Source: Acidobacteriota bacterium | GTDB taxonomy: Bacteria; Acidobacteriota; Blastocatellia; Chloracidobacteriales; Chloracidobacteriaceae | Assembly: GCA_016208495.1 (NCBI GenBank) | Contig: JACQXX010000097.1 | Coordinates: 1-41,203 of the forward strand | Direction: 5' to 3' | Length of the DNA stretch: 41,203 nt | Part shown: positions 33,854 to 41,203 of the stretch, piece by piece | How positions within the stretch are numbered: position 1 is the first letter of the stretch | Layout: each line of letters opens with the position of its first letter | Program-made: the position numbers and the translations under genes | The notes under the pieces: model-generated | Database searches by the model: none | What the model saw: the letters and a program-made list of their open reading frames with translations, nothing else | What the model was told of the DNA's origin: nothing

Positions 33854-35266
33854 ATGCGAGTAATGAAGTTTGGCGGAACATCCGTTGGAAATGCTGACCG
33901 AATCGCCGCGTTGGCTAAAATTGTGGCGGATGCCTATGCCGGGGATAAACAACTGGTCGTGGTGGTGTCTGCCATGAGTGGCGTTACCAATCAACTCCTT
34001 GCCAGCGCCCATGATGCGGCGGCTGGCTCGCTCAACAAAGCCATCCACGCCCGCGCCACACTGACCGATAAACACCGCGACGCCATCAATGCCCTGGTCT
34101 CTGACACCTCAGAGCAACAAAAGCTGTATACTGAAGTGGATACGCTGCTCGAACACTTTGGAAAACTATGCTATGGAATTCATATCCTGGGCGAAGTCCC
34201 AGACCGGGCGCTGGATGCCATTGCCGGGACCGGAGAACGGCTTTCAGCCCGAATCGTCGCCGCAGCGATTCGCAATATCGGGTTGCGAGCCAAAGCAATT
34301 GATGCGACCGAACTGGTGGTCACGGACGATAATTTCGGTGATGCCACCCCAGATAGCATTGAAACCAATTTGAAGGTTCAGACCCGATTGCTCCCGCTCC
34401 TGCGGGATGGGGTAATCCCGGTGGTGACTGGATTTATTGGTGCGACACCGCAGGGCGTGATGACCACACTCGGACGTGGCGGCTCAGACTATTCGGGAGG
34501 AATCCTCGGCGCCGCCCTCAATGCCGATGAGGTAATTATCTGGACGGACGTCAACGGATTTATGACGGCTGATCCAAACCTGGTCCCCGATGCCCAGACC
34601 ATTCCCCGAATCAGTTACAGTGAAGCAGCCGAACTGTCCTATTACGGTGCGAAAGTCTTGCATCCAAAGACGTTGCTTCCACTGGCCCCAGCCAAGATTC
34701 CGCTCTATATCAAAAACAGCTTTGAACCTGATCATCCCGGCACTTATATCACCTCCCAAACTGGCGGCTGGGACGCCGACATCAAAGCCATCACGGCCAT
34801 CAAAAATCTGAGCCTGGTAACTATCAGCGGAAGCGGCATGATGGGTGTTCCGGGGATTGCGGCTAAAACTTTTTCCGCTGTGGCAAGCCAGAGCATCAAC
34901 GTCCTGATGATTTCCCAGTCGTCCTCGGAAAACAACCTCTGCTTTATTGTTGATTCCTCTGAAGCCGAGCGAACCCGCACCGCCCTGCGCAAAGCCCTCG
35001 ACATTGAGTTTCATCACCGGCACATCGAAACCATCACAGTGACTGATGGAATCGCGATTGTGGCCGCTGTTGGCGAACAAATGCACGGGCGACCCGGCAT
35101 TGCCGCGAGAGTCTTTACAGCCGTGGCTGATGCCAAAGTTAACGTCATCGCCATTGCCCAGGGGTCATCGGAAATCAATATTTCGTTTGTGGTTGAAGCC
35201 AAAGATGTTCCTGCCGCTGTGGTTGCGATGCACAAACGCTTTGAATTAGGAACCGGGAAGAAATGA
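33854..35266 (+). CDS. lysC: Aspartate kinase
   Basis: A 470-residue aspartokinase that phosphorylates aspartate in the first step toward lysine, threonine and methionine. The N-terminal kinase domain has MKFGGTSVGNADRI (Lys5-Ser10), TGERLSARI, a GRGGSDYSGG nucleotide-site loop and WTDVNGFMTADP. Two tandem ACT regulatory domains fill about residues 325-470 (VTISGSGMMGVPGIAAKTF and VAAVGEQMHGRPGIAARVF). This arrangement resembles the kinase half of ThrA-type enzymes but lacks homoserine dehydrogenase. An aaggag ribosome site lies 11 bases before the ATG. The TGA stop overlaps the start of the aaggtgac octamer array. Confidence 0.96.
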   Translation: MRVMKFGGTSVGNADRIAALAKIVADAYAGDKQLVVVVSAMSGVTNQLLASAHDAAAGSLNKAIHARATLTDKHRDAINALVSDTSEQQKLYTEVDTLLEHFGKLCYGIHILGEVPDRALDAIAGTGERLSARIVAAAIRNIGLRAKAIDATELVVTDDNFGDATPDSIETNLKVQTRLLPLLRDGVIPVVTGFIGATPQGVMTTLGRGGSDYSGGILGAALNADEVIIWTDVNGFMTADPNLVPDAQTIPRISYSEAAELSYYGAKVLHPKTLLPLAPAKIPLYIKNSFEPDHPGTYITSQTGGWDADIKAITAIKNLSLVTISGSGMMGVPGIAAKTFSAVASQSINVLMISQSSSENNLCFIVDSSEAERTRTALRKALDIEFHHRHIETITVTDGIAIVAAVGEQMHGRPGIAARVFTAVADAKVNVIAIAQGSSEINISFVVEAKDVPAAVVAMHKRFELGTGKK

Positions 35267-35424
35267 CAAGGTGACAGGGTGACTTTTTGACAAAATGACA
35301 AATGAATAAATATCACCCTGTCACCTTGTCACCCTGTCATATGGTCATTTTGTCACCCTGTCAATTTGTCACTCTTCACCCTGTCACCTTGTCACCTTGT
35401 CACCCTGTCACCGTGTCATACCAT
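35264..35424. repeat. Inverted octamer arrays (tgacaagg / ccttgtca)
   Basis: A short forward arm beginning in the stop codon (35264-35301) faces a long reverse arm (35312-35418) of ccctgtca and ccttgtca units. A fold-back structure is possible. A second reverse segment lies at 35524-35545, just before the next gene. Confidence 0.88.
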
Positions 35425-35486
35425 TTTGGAATGAAAAGATCGTACTAGAAAACAGTCAAGTAATTCAATCAATTGAAGTTAGTGAA

Positions 35487-35524
35487 CTACTGACTACGAT
35501 CTACTGACTACAAACTGGTATCAT
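35487..35524. repeat. Heptamer array (ctactga) with AACTGGTATCA border
   Basis: The last 24 bases (35501-35524) are the exact reverse complement of 8071-8094. The border sequence is shared with 181-186 and 8072. Confidence 0.85.
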
Positions 35525-35555
35525 TTTGTCACCTTGTCACCCTTGGTCATTACTC

Positions 35556-36386
35556 ATGTCTGATTCGTTGCTGACCCAAAAACTGGCTGCCCTTGAAACC
35601 GAATCCTGGCCGCTGGTTGATCTTCGCCAGTGGATTGACCTGAGCACATCGCCTGCGCACCGGCGGGTGAGCTTCCCTGCCCCAGGGTATACTCCGCCGT
35701 TTCAAATCCTTGACCGGCAGATACTTGGAAAACTCATCGGCGTTGAGCTGGATCAAACGGAAGGCATTTTTTCGGAGGTCAAGGATGTTTCCTCAAATCC
35801 AGCCGGGGTTTGTCTGGTGACGTCCAGTGTTTTTGGCCGGTGGAATGCCCACGCTGGCTCACACGCTGACCAACCAGCGCACTGGCTGAAAGAGCCTCCG
35901 CTGGCTCAGTTCGATGACCGGCAATATCGTGGGCCGGCCACGGTTTTGAATCTCACTTCATTTCTGGCTGGTCAATCATCACCTGCGATTACCCTCGACA
36001 TACTGACTCAGGCCATGACCCAGGCCCGAATTGATCCACTCACTGTTCGGCGGTTGATCGTGCGGACCTATCAGCGAACGCCAGTTGAGTGGGATGACCA
36101 TTTTGCCTACCTGACGCCCGAAGCCGGAAACTATCTGGGCCAGTTGCCAAACTTGCTCCTGTTTGGGACCGACGCGCCTTCGGTTGACCACCCGGCGGCG
36201 TCTCCGATTCACGCCTGTGCCCACGGCGGGCTGTGGGCCGGGCGGGTCGCCATCCTCGAAGGACTCGAAAGCAATTTTCTGCCTTTGGATTTGCGGCTGG
36301 ATGGGGTTCTGCATATTCTGTGGAATCCAATGCAACTTCACGCCGATGCCAGAGGCGTACTTGTCACGTTTTATCCTTCACATTGA
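35556..36386 (+). CDS. Cyclase-family metal-dependent hydrolase (kynurenine formamidase-like)
   Basis: A 276-residue protein of the cyclase family (PF04199), which includes KynB-type arylformamidases. The signature HxGxHxDxPxH is present as HAGSHADQPAH, with His99, His103, Asp105 and His109 the expected metal ligands. It is longer than typical KynB (about 210 residues), so it may act on another amide or lactone. The ATG at 35556 is the first to follow the octamer repeats; no ribosome site is visible. It lies 14 bases before a muconic-semialdehyde-type dehydrogenase gene, so the two probably act in one aromatic or tryptophan degradation pathway. The family is confident; substrate assignment is tentative. 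Confidence 0.86.
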   Translation: MSDSLLTQKLAALETESWPLVDLRQWIDLSTSPAHRRVSFPAPGYTPPFQILDRQILGKLIGVELDQTEGIFSEVKDVSSNPAGVCLVTSSVFGRWNAHAGSHADQPAHWLKEPPLAQFDDRQYRGPATVLNLTSFLAGQSSPAITLDILTQAMTQARIDPLTVRRLIVRTYQRTPVEWDDHFAYLTPEAGNYLGQLPNLLLFGTDAPSVDHPAASPIHACAHGGLWAGRVAILEGLESNFLPLDLRLDGVLHILWNPMQLHADARGVLVTFYPSH

Positions 36387-36400
36387 TTGGACCACTCGCC

Positions 36401-37873
36401 ATGACCACACCACGGAAGAGCTACAAACTGTTTATTAATGGAGAGTTTGTTGATGCAGTTGACGGCAAAATCTTTCCTGACTACAACCCGGCCACTGGAC
36501 AGGTAGTCGCACACGTGAGCGAAGCCGGGTCCAACGATGTCTGCTGGGCAGTTGAATCAGCCCAGGCGGCGCTCAAAGGTCCCTGGGGACGAATGGCCAT
36601 GACCGACCGCCTGAACCTGCTCCGCAAAGTCGCCGACGGAATCGAAGCTCGCTTCAATGATTTTATGGATGCTGAAATTGCCGATACTGGAAAGCCGCGA
36701 AGTCTTGCTTGCGCGGTTGATATCCCGCGTGGTGCGGCCAACTTTCGGATATTTGCCGAAATTGCCCGCAGCTTTGCAACTGAATGTTTTGAGATGGATA
36801 CTGAAGACGGCGCGGGCGCCATCAATTACAGCCTGCGCGTCCCGTTGGGTGTGGTCGGCGTGATTTGTCCCTGGAATTTGCCGCTCTTGTTAATGACCTG
36901 GAAAGTCGCGCCAGCACTCGCGGCTGGTAACACCGTCGTCGTGAAACCTTCGGAGGAAACCCCAGGCACCGCCACACTTCTGGGGGAAGTCATGAAACAT
37001 GTCGGCGTTCCCCCTGGTGTGTTCAATGTTGTTCATGGATTTGGGCCAAATTCCGCCGGGCAGGCCATTACTGAGCATCCAGGGATTCGAGCAGTGACCT
37101 TTACGGGCGAGACCCGCACCGGTCAGGCGATTATGAAAGCCTCATCGGTCAATATGAAGCAGGTTTCCTTTGAACTCGGCGGAAAAAACCCGGCCATCAT
37201 CTTTGCGGATGCTGATTTTGACAAAGCCGTCGCGGGCACCGCCCGTTCGGTTTTTTCCAACTGCGGACAGGTATGCCTCTGTTCGGAACGAGTGTATGTC
37301 GAACGCCCGATTTTCACCCGGTTTGTTGAAGCGATGAAAGTTGAAGCCCGCAAACTCAAGCCTGGCGACCCGTATGATCCGGCAACCACCATCGGCCCCT
37401 TGATTTCCGACACACATCGGCAAAAAGTCCTTTCGTACTATCAACTTGCCCGAGAAGAAGGCGCCGAAGTCGTCACCGGCGGCGGAATTCCAAATCTCGC
37501 CGAACCATTCAACGGCGGCTACTATGTCCAACCCACCATCTTTACCGGCCTTCACGAACATGCCCGTGTGGTCAAAGAAGAAATCTTCGGTCCGGTCTGT
37601 CACATTTGTCCGTTCGACAGCGAAGAAGAAGCCGTCGTGCTTGCCAACAACACCGATTATGGTCTGTGCGCGGCGATCTGGACACAAAATCTGACCCGTG
37701 CCCATCGGGTGGCTAAGCAACTTGAATGCGGCATTGTCTGGATCAATGCCTGGTTTTTACGCGATCTTCGAACCCCCTTCGGCGGCATGAAAATGAGCGG
37801 GATAGGTCGTGAAGGCGGCCTGCATTCGATCCAGTTTTATTCGGAATTAAAAAACGTGTGCGTCAAACTCTGA
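36401..37873 (+). CDS. Aldehyde dehydrogenase, 2-aminomuconic/2-hydroxymuconic semialdehyde type
   Basis: A 490-residue NAD-dependent aldehyde dehydrogenase. The catalytic residues are present: Asn159 in CPWNLPLL, Glu258 in SFELGGKNP and the nucleophile Cys292 in NCGQVCLC. The surrounding sequence, especially WFLRDLRTPFGGMKMSGIGREGG near the C-terminus, resembles the muconic semialdehyde dehydrogenases (AMSDH/HMSDH, ALDH8-like) that act in kynurenine or catechol meta-cleavage pathways. The ATG at 36401 starts 14 bases after the cyclase-family gene, an operon. The longer ORF is a frame shadow of the upstream gene. The TGA stop is immediately followed by the gtggtta array. The class is strongly suggested; the exact substrate is not proven. 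Confidence 0.9.
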   Translation: MTTPRKSYKLFINGEFVDAVDGKIFPDYNPATGQVVAHVSEAGSNDVCWAVESAQAALKGPWGRMAMTDRLNLLRKVADGIEARFNDFMDAEIADTGKPRSLACAVDIPRGAANFRIFAEIARSFATECFEMDTEDGAGAINYSLRVPLGVVGVICPWNLPLLLMTWKVAPALAAGNTVVVKPSEETPGTATLLGEVMKHVGVPPGVFNVVHGFGPNSAGQAITEHPGIRAVTFTGETRTGQAIMKASSVNMKQVSFELGGKNPAIIFADADFDKAVAGTARSVFSNCGQVCLCSERVYVERPIFTRFVEAMKVEARKLKPGDPYDPATTIGPLISDTHRQKVLSYYQLAREEGAEVVTGGGIPNLAEPFNGGYYVQPTIFTGLHEHARVVKEEIFGPVCHICPFDSEEEAVVLANNTDYGLCAAIWTQNLTRAHRVAKQLECGIVWINAWFLRDLRTPFGGMKMSGIGREGGLHSIQFYSELKNVCVKL

Positions 37874-37875
37874 TA

Positions 37876-38046
37876 GTGGTTAGTGGTTAGTGGTTAGTGG
37901 TTAGTGGTTAGTGGTTAGTGGTTAGTATCTAATGTTTTAGTCCTTAGTGCTTAGGAATCAATACTTTCAAAGTTAGAACCAAGAACCAACCACTAACCAC
38001 TAACCACTAACCACTTTCTTCATTCTTCATTCTTCATTCTTCATTC
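37876..38046. repeat. Composite repeat: (gtggtta)x7, core, inverted ccactaa, then cttcatt
   Basis: Seven perfect gtggtta units (37876-37924) are followed by a unique core with aatcaatactttc, about four inverted ccactaa units (37986-38013) and about four cttcatt units (38016-38046). The last repeat ends 2 bases before the ATG of the next gene, which consequently has no Shine-Dalgarno sequence. Confidence 0.93.
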
Positions 38047-38048
38047 TC

Positions 38049-39035
38049 ATGGCTTCACTCACTGACATTCCCGGCATTCGCGTCGGACACTGGACTGATT
38101 CACGACGGCCAACTGGCTGCACGGTGGTTTTGTTTGATTCACCGGCCACGGCAGCGGTTGATGTTCGTGGAGGCGCACCGGGTACACGGGAAACGGACTT
38201 GCTGTCTCCGGTCAATCTCGTTTCACAGGTTCACGCCATTGTGTTGACGGGTGGGAGCGCGTTTGGATTGGAGGCAGCCACAGGTGTTGTGCGCTATCTC
38301 GAAGAACGCCAGATTGGGTTTGATGTTGGCGTGGCCAGGGTGCCAATTGTACCGGCGGCAGTTCTGTTTGATCTGGTGCTTGGCGATGCCAGCATCCGAC
38401 CAGATGCGGAAAGCGGATACCAGGCATGCCTTGCGGCTTCGGATGGCCCGGTCAGTGAAGGTTCAGTCGGGGCTGGCGCGGGTGCCACGGTTGGGAAAAT
38501 GCTCGGGTTTCATCGGGCGATGAAAGGTGGCATTGGCACGGCGGCAATTCACACCGCAGATGGGCTCTGTGTCGCAGCCCTCATCGCGGCCAACCCCTGG
38601 GGAGATGTTCGCGACCCTCGCACCGGTCACATTCTGGCCGGAGCACGGAGCGAAGACGGAAAAACCCTGGCGGATCCAATCCGGCTGATGCGTGAAGGCA
38701 CTCTGCTTGACCCGTTCAACCCGGCCTCAAGTTCAAACACAACCATCGGTTTGGTGGCGACCAACGCCGCTTTAACCAAAACCGAACTGACCAAAGTGGC
38801 GCAAATGGCCCATGATGGTCTGGCACGCACGATTTTTCCTGTTCACACCCCATTTGACGGAGACACCCTTTTTGCCGTCGCGATGCCGGCATATATAAAA
38901 GGACAGCCGTTTGTAACTCATCCGGGGAGAGTCGGCATTTTAGCGGCAGAGGCTGTGGCCGATGCGGTGATTCGCGCCGTGCAAACTGCCGTGGGACTGC
39001 CGGGAATTCCGAGCACGGCAGAAATCCAGGGATAA
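38049..39035 (+). CDS. P1 family (DmpA/S58) N-terminal-nucleophile aminopeptidase
   Basis: A 328-residue member of the DmpA/L-aminopeptidase-D-esterase family. These proteins cleave themselves to expose a nucleophilic Ser or Thr and then remove N-terminal residues, sometimes D- or beta-amino acids. Landmarks include the family start LTDIPGIRVGHWTD, GGAPGTRETDLL, VLTGGSAFGLEAATGV, GSVGAGAGATVGK and the autocleavage region SSSNTTIGLVATNA. Thr231 or Thr232 is the probable nucleophile. No signal peptide is present. The ATG immediately follows a cttcatt repeat array and lacks a ribosome site. It is downstream of, but probably separate from, the aldehyde dehydrogenase gene. Confidence 0.92.
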   Translation: MASLTDIPGIRVGHWTDSRRPTGCTVVLFDSPATAAVDVRGGAPGTRETDLLSPVNLVSQVHAIVLTGGSAFGLEAATGVVRYLEERQIGFDVGVARVPIVPAAVLFDLVLGDASIRPDAESGYQACLAASDGPVSEGSVGAGAGATVGKMLGFHRAMKGGIGTAAIHTADGLCVAALIAANPWGDVRDPRTGHILAGARSEDGKTLADPIRLMREGTLLDPFNPASSSNTTIGLVATNAALTKTELTKVAQMAHDGLARTIFPVHTPFDGDTLFAVAMPAYIKGQPFVTHPGRVGILAAEAVADAVIRAVQTAVGLPGIPSTAEIQG

Positions 39036-39084
39036 AGACTTCGGGCTGAAGGCATTGGGCTCAGGGCTAGGGGCTGAAGACTCA
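39036..39084. repeat. gggctgaag repeats after the peptidase gene
   Basis: Degenerate copies (acttcgggctgaagg, gggctcagggctagg, ggggctgaagactc) start at the stop codon of the peptidase gene and lead into the palindromic element at 39097. Confidence 0.7.
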
Positions 39085-39096
39085 AGATAGGGTGAT

Positions 39097-39409
39097 TCTC
39101 CCTTGCGGAAAGGTCGGTTTTCGCCCGGATGGGCGGTGGAAAGTAGCCGGTGGGCAGCCTGCTTTGAGGCGCACCCACCGGAATCCAAGCCCCGGCACGT
39201 TCGCGCCCGGTAGGGCGCTGGATCAAAATCTCAACGGGTTTACAGAACTGAGAATATCTGACCGACACAATTTTCCAGCGCCCATCCGGGCGCGAACAGA
39301 ATCGGACCGAAGATCCGGTGGTGTGCCCAAAGCGGCAAACCACCGGCTACTCTCCGTCGCCCATCCGGGCGGAAACTGTCAAGCTCAAGCAACCTTTCCG
39401 CAACGGAGA
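39097..39409. mobile_element. 313-bp multi-hairpin palindromic element with 18-bp terminal inverted repeats
   Basis: The ends tctcccttgcggaaaggt (39097-39114) and acctttccgcaacggaga (39392-39409) are inverted repeats with one mismatch. Flanking sequences agatagggtgattctc (39085-39100) and agatagaaagattctc (39407-39422) are similar direct repeats. Inside, the halves pair over long stretches: cgcccggatgggcg with cgcccatccgggcg, gtagccggtggg with ccaccggctac, and gcgcccggtagggcgctgga with tccagcgcccatccgggcgc. It shares the CCGGTGGT...CCAAAGCG...ACCACCGGCT hairpin with the element at 23897. No transposase gene is present. Confidence 0.78.
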
Positions 39410-39445
39410 TAGAAAGATTCTCTTCTCTCTTCTGGGGCATCTTTG

Positions 39446-39961
39446 ATGAAAAAATTTGTCTTCCAACTGTGTTTTCTGTCAGTCTTGGTGTGTGTTGTGG
39501 TGAATACAGTCTTCGCAATCCAATCCCAAAAAGCTAAACCGAATCCAGAGCGAATTCCAACTGGGCCTGAACCCACACCGACTTTGAATTTTCCTGGTTT
39601 AGAACTGGCAGTTGATTTCGGTGAACTTGAATGGATTTTCAGATCAACAGAGGTCGGATTTGATCGAGGGATAGCAGGAGATGATCACCGTTTCACCCTA
39701 CCCCAAATTACCAGTCAACCCAAACCTGGATACACAGACGAAGCACGACAATCCTGCATTGTGGGAAAGGTAGTTTTGGCAATTGAGTTTCGCGAGGACG
39801 GAACCATTGGTATTATTCGAGTTGTCAGGTCACTCGGCTATGGACTGGATGAACAGGCAATTGCCGCCGCCCGACACATCAGATTTCGTCCAGCAATGAA
39901 AGACGGTCAGCCCGTCACGATGACCCGTCGGGTTGAATTCCCTTTTAACCTTATCAATTGA
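39446..39961 (+). CDS. Secreted TonB C-terminal-domain protein
   Basis: A 171-residue protein with an N-terminal hydrophobic signal (MKKFVFQLCFLSVLVCVVVNTVFA) that reads as a cleavable signal peptide or a short anchor. The C-terminal domain (about 85-170) matches the TonB_C fold: QITSQPKPGYTDEARQSCIVGKVVLAIEFREDGTIGIIRVVRSLGYGLDEQAIAAARHIRFRPAMKDGQPV. Unlike a true TonB, the proline-rich periplasmic spacer is short (about 28-50). Many Acidobacteria and Bacteroidetes have such solitary TonB_C proteins of unknown partners. It overlaps or directly adjoins the DUF4129 gene, so the two are probably co-transcribed. The ATG at 39446 is chosen over a TTG one codon earlier. Confidence 0.87.
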   Translation: MKKFVFQLCFLSVLVCVVVNTVFAIQSQKAKPNPERIPTGPEPTPTLNFPGLELAVDFGELEWIFRSTEVGFDRGIAGDDHRFTLPQITSQPKPGYTDEARQSCIVGKVVLAIEFREDGTIGIIRVVRSLGYGLDEQAIAAARHIRFRPAMKDGQPVTMTRRVEFPFNLIN

Positions 39962-39978
39962 TTCAAGTTGAACGTTCT

Positions 39979-41046
39979 ATGCCCTTTCTCGCCCGACTTT
40001 TTAGAATAATGGTGTGTGTGGCTGGGGTGTGCTGGTTGAGCATGACCACGGCGCTGGCCGGGACATCGCAGGAAGACTACCTCCGGCGGTTTGACGAAGC
40101 GCATCAACTCATCGGGCAGGCACTCAATCTTGGCCAGCAACCCGAATCTCCCGGCCAGTGGCGGGCTTCAAATCATCTCAAAATAGACGATGTGTTACAG
40201 TTCCGATTACTGCTTCCTCGGAATGAAGTCGTTGATTTTCAAGGTCAATCCCTCACGGTTGATAACTCACGGCTTTACGATTTGCTCGAAAAACAGCAAT
40301 CGGCCAAAACACCGGCGGATTCGGAGCAGGCACTGGCGCTCCTCAATGAAGAAATGACCGAACTCCGCGCCCGGATGTTTGAACCAGACAATTCCGCCAG
40401 TGCCGGGCGGGGTCAGGCAACTGAAAAAATGCAGGAAATCCTGAGTCGCCGAGATTTTAATATCAAACAGGGCGATACCTGGCGTGACCGGTTTCAACGC
40501 TGGTTAGGTGAATTTTTGCTGGATTTGCTCCGGATGCTCTGGCCGAGTTTTAAAACCGGTGGCCTGACGATGCTGGATCTGGCCAAAATGGTCGTGATTG
40601 CTCTGGTCGTGGTGGCGGTTGCCTGGATCACCCGAGTGCTGGTGCTGCGGTTTTGGAAGCGTGACCCGGCTGAGAAAAAAGGCGGGAAACGAGTCATTTT
40701 AGGCGAAGAAATTGACGAATCCACCACTGCCGAAGAACTTCTGACCGCTGGCATGGATCTGGCGCGAACAGGTGAATACCGGCAGGCGATTCGGAAGGTC
40801 TATGTCGCGCTCCTCTACGATATGGACGAACGCCAGGTCATCCATATCGAGCCAGGACTCACCAATCGCGAATACCTCAACCGCGTGCGCAGCCAGGTCC
40901 GCATCTATTCGCCAATGCACGAAATGACCAATCGCTTCGATGAGTTCTGGTATGGCCAGTTCACGGCCACCAAGGAAGATTTTCAAAAATTTCTGCTCAA
41001 ATACCGCGAAGCCGTGGGGGGACTTCCGACCAAGGCGAAAGCATAA
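39979..41046 (+). CDS. DUF4129-domain membrane protein
   Basis: A 355-residue membrane protein. Its first 28 residues look like a signal sequence or membrane anchor (LFRIMVCVAGVCWLSMTTALA). A largely helical extracytoplasmic segment follows, then a transmembrane helix at about 207-225 (LAKMVVIALVVVAVAWITRVLVL). The C-terminal DUF4129 domain is cytoplasmic (TAEELLTAGMDLARTGEYRQAIRKVYVALLY...EPGLTNREYLNRV...FDEFWYG). DUF4129 proteins commonly neighbour transglutaminase-like, MoxR ATPase and DUF58 genes, and the partners could lie beyond the window. A TTG at 39958 overlapping the upstream TGA is an alternative start. No convincing ribosome site is seen. Function is unknown. Confidence 0.87.
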   Translation: MPFLARLFRIMVCVAGVCWLSMTTALAGTSQEDYLRRFDEAHQLIGQALNLGQQPESPGQWRASNHLKIDDVLQFRLLLPRNEVVDFQGQSLTVDNSRLYDLLEKQQSAKTPADSEQALALLNEEMTELRARMFEPDNSASAGRGQATEKMQEILSRRDFNIKQGDTWRDRFQRWLGEFLLDLLRMLWPSFKTGGLTMLDLAKMVVIALVVVAVAWITRVLVLRFWKRDPAEKKGGKRVILGEEIDESTTAEELLTAGMDLARTGEYRQAIRKVYVALLYDMDERQVIHIEPGLTNREYLNRVRSQVRIYSPMHEMTNRFDEFWYGQFTATKEDFQKFLLKYREAVGGLPTKAKA

Positions 41047-41051
41047 TCGGG

Positions 41052-41203
41052 TTCCGGGTTCTTTCAAGGGATGAGGGATGAAGGATGAGGGATGAAAAAA
41101 TCCCATTGTCACCTTGTCACCTTGTCATCTGGTTCAGGGTTCAGGGTTCAGGGTTCAGGGTTCAGGGTTCAGGGTTCAGGGTTCAGGGTTCAGGGTTCAG
41201 GGT
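41052..41203. repeat. Mosaic repeat ending in a (ggttcag) array
   Basis: gggttccgggttc, gggatga-type units, gtcacctt units, then at least ten ggttcag units run to the window edge. The array starts 6 bases after the stop codon of the DUF4129 gene. The module order matches 14241-14340. Confidence 0.92.

Noticed and set aside
36233-36400. 56-codon N-terminal extension of the aldehyde dehydrogenase
   Set aside because: It is an out-of-frame reading of the cyclase-family gene; the homologous start is the ATG at 36401.
37142-37720. 192-codon minus-strand ORF
   Set aside because: It is the antisense shadow of the aldehyde dehydrogenase gene.

Overview
The window looks like chromosomal DNA of a Gram-negative, free-living bacterium, most likely an Acidobacteriota member of the Blastocatellia type. 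The clues are a secreted protein with an acidobacterial-type VWFA-related domain (30264-31202), a moderate GC content, a TonB-type C-terminal domain protein, SecG, a bactofilin, and mostly short mono- or bicistronic units. The lineage is an inference; no 16S gene is present. I support 38 protein genes and 4 tRNAs.

Layout. 1-8000: an EutN/CcmL shell-vertex protein, a small membrane protein, a secreted M1 aminopeptidase, an AhpD-like protein divergent from a MocR-type regulator, an FKBP, and two overlapping family-2 glycosyltransferases. 8000-16060: tRNA-Arg(CCT), acylphosphatase-apt, tRNA-Pro(CGG), several proteins of unknown function including two zinc-ribbon membrane proteins, an orphan double-ATPase ABC protein and tRNA-Arg(CCG). 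16400-20460: three co-oriented genes for a bactofilin, a pentapeptide-repeat protein with a bactofilin-like C-terminus, and a proline-rich/Hpt-like/helix-hairpin-helix protein. This is the best candidate for an undescribed scaffold system. 21000-24800: an APC permease, a YbgC-type thioesterase, a stand-alone SpoT-type HD hydrolase and YajQ. 24900-27800: gcvT-gcvH-gcvPA on the minus strand, with gcvPA truncated and no gcvPB. 27800-33400: TetR, tpiA, secG, tRNA-Leu(GAG), the VWFA protein, a coiled-coil C4 zinc-ribbon protein, a secreted coiled-coil protein and a response regulator. 33800-41050: aspartate kinase, a cyclase-family hydrolase with a muconic-semialdehyde-type dehydrogenase, a P1/DmpA peptidase, a TonB-C protein and a DUF4129 protein.

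The most striking non-genic feature is the intergenic DNA. It is filled with perfect tandem arrays of 7-bp units (agtagtc, cttcatt, gtggtta, aacccgg, ggttcag, aattaag, gtggttc, gggatga) and one 8-bp unit (aaggtgac), often as inverted arms that could fold into hairpins. Several arrays directly supply the stop codon of the preceding gene or run to within a few bases of the next start codon. Into this background are set large multi-hairpin palindromic elements. One (23897-24181) has near-perfect 21-bp terminal inverted repeats and a 3-bp duplication of the heptamer array it interrupts, which makes it look like a MITE. A second (39097-39409) and a degenerate third (about 12908-13035) share a CCGGTGGT...ACCACCGG hairpin with it.

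Start codons were chosen from Shine-Dalgarno spacing, homology-length expectations and avoidance of repeat-encoded N-termini. Several plus-strand genes show no recognisable Shine-Dalgarno sequence.
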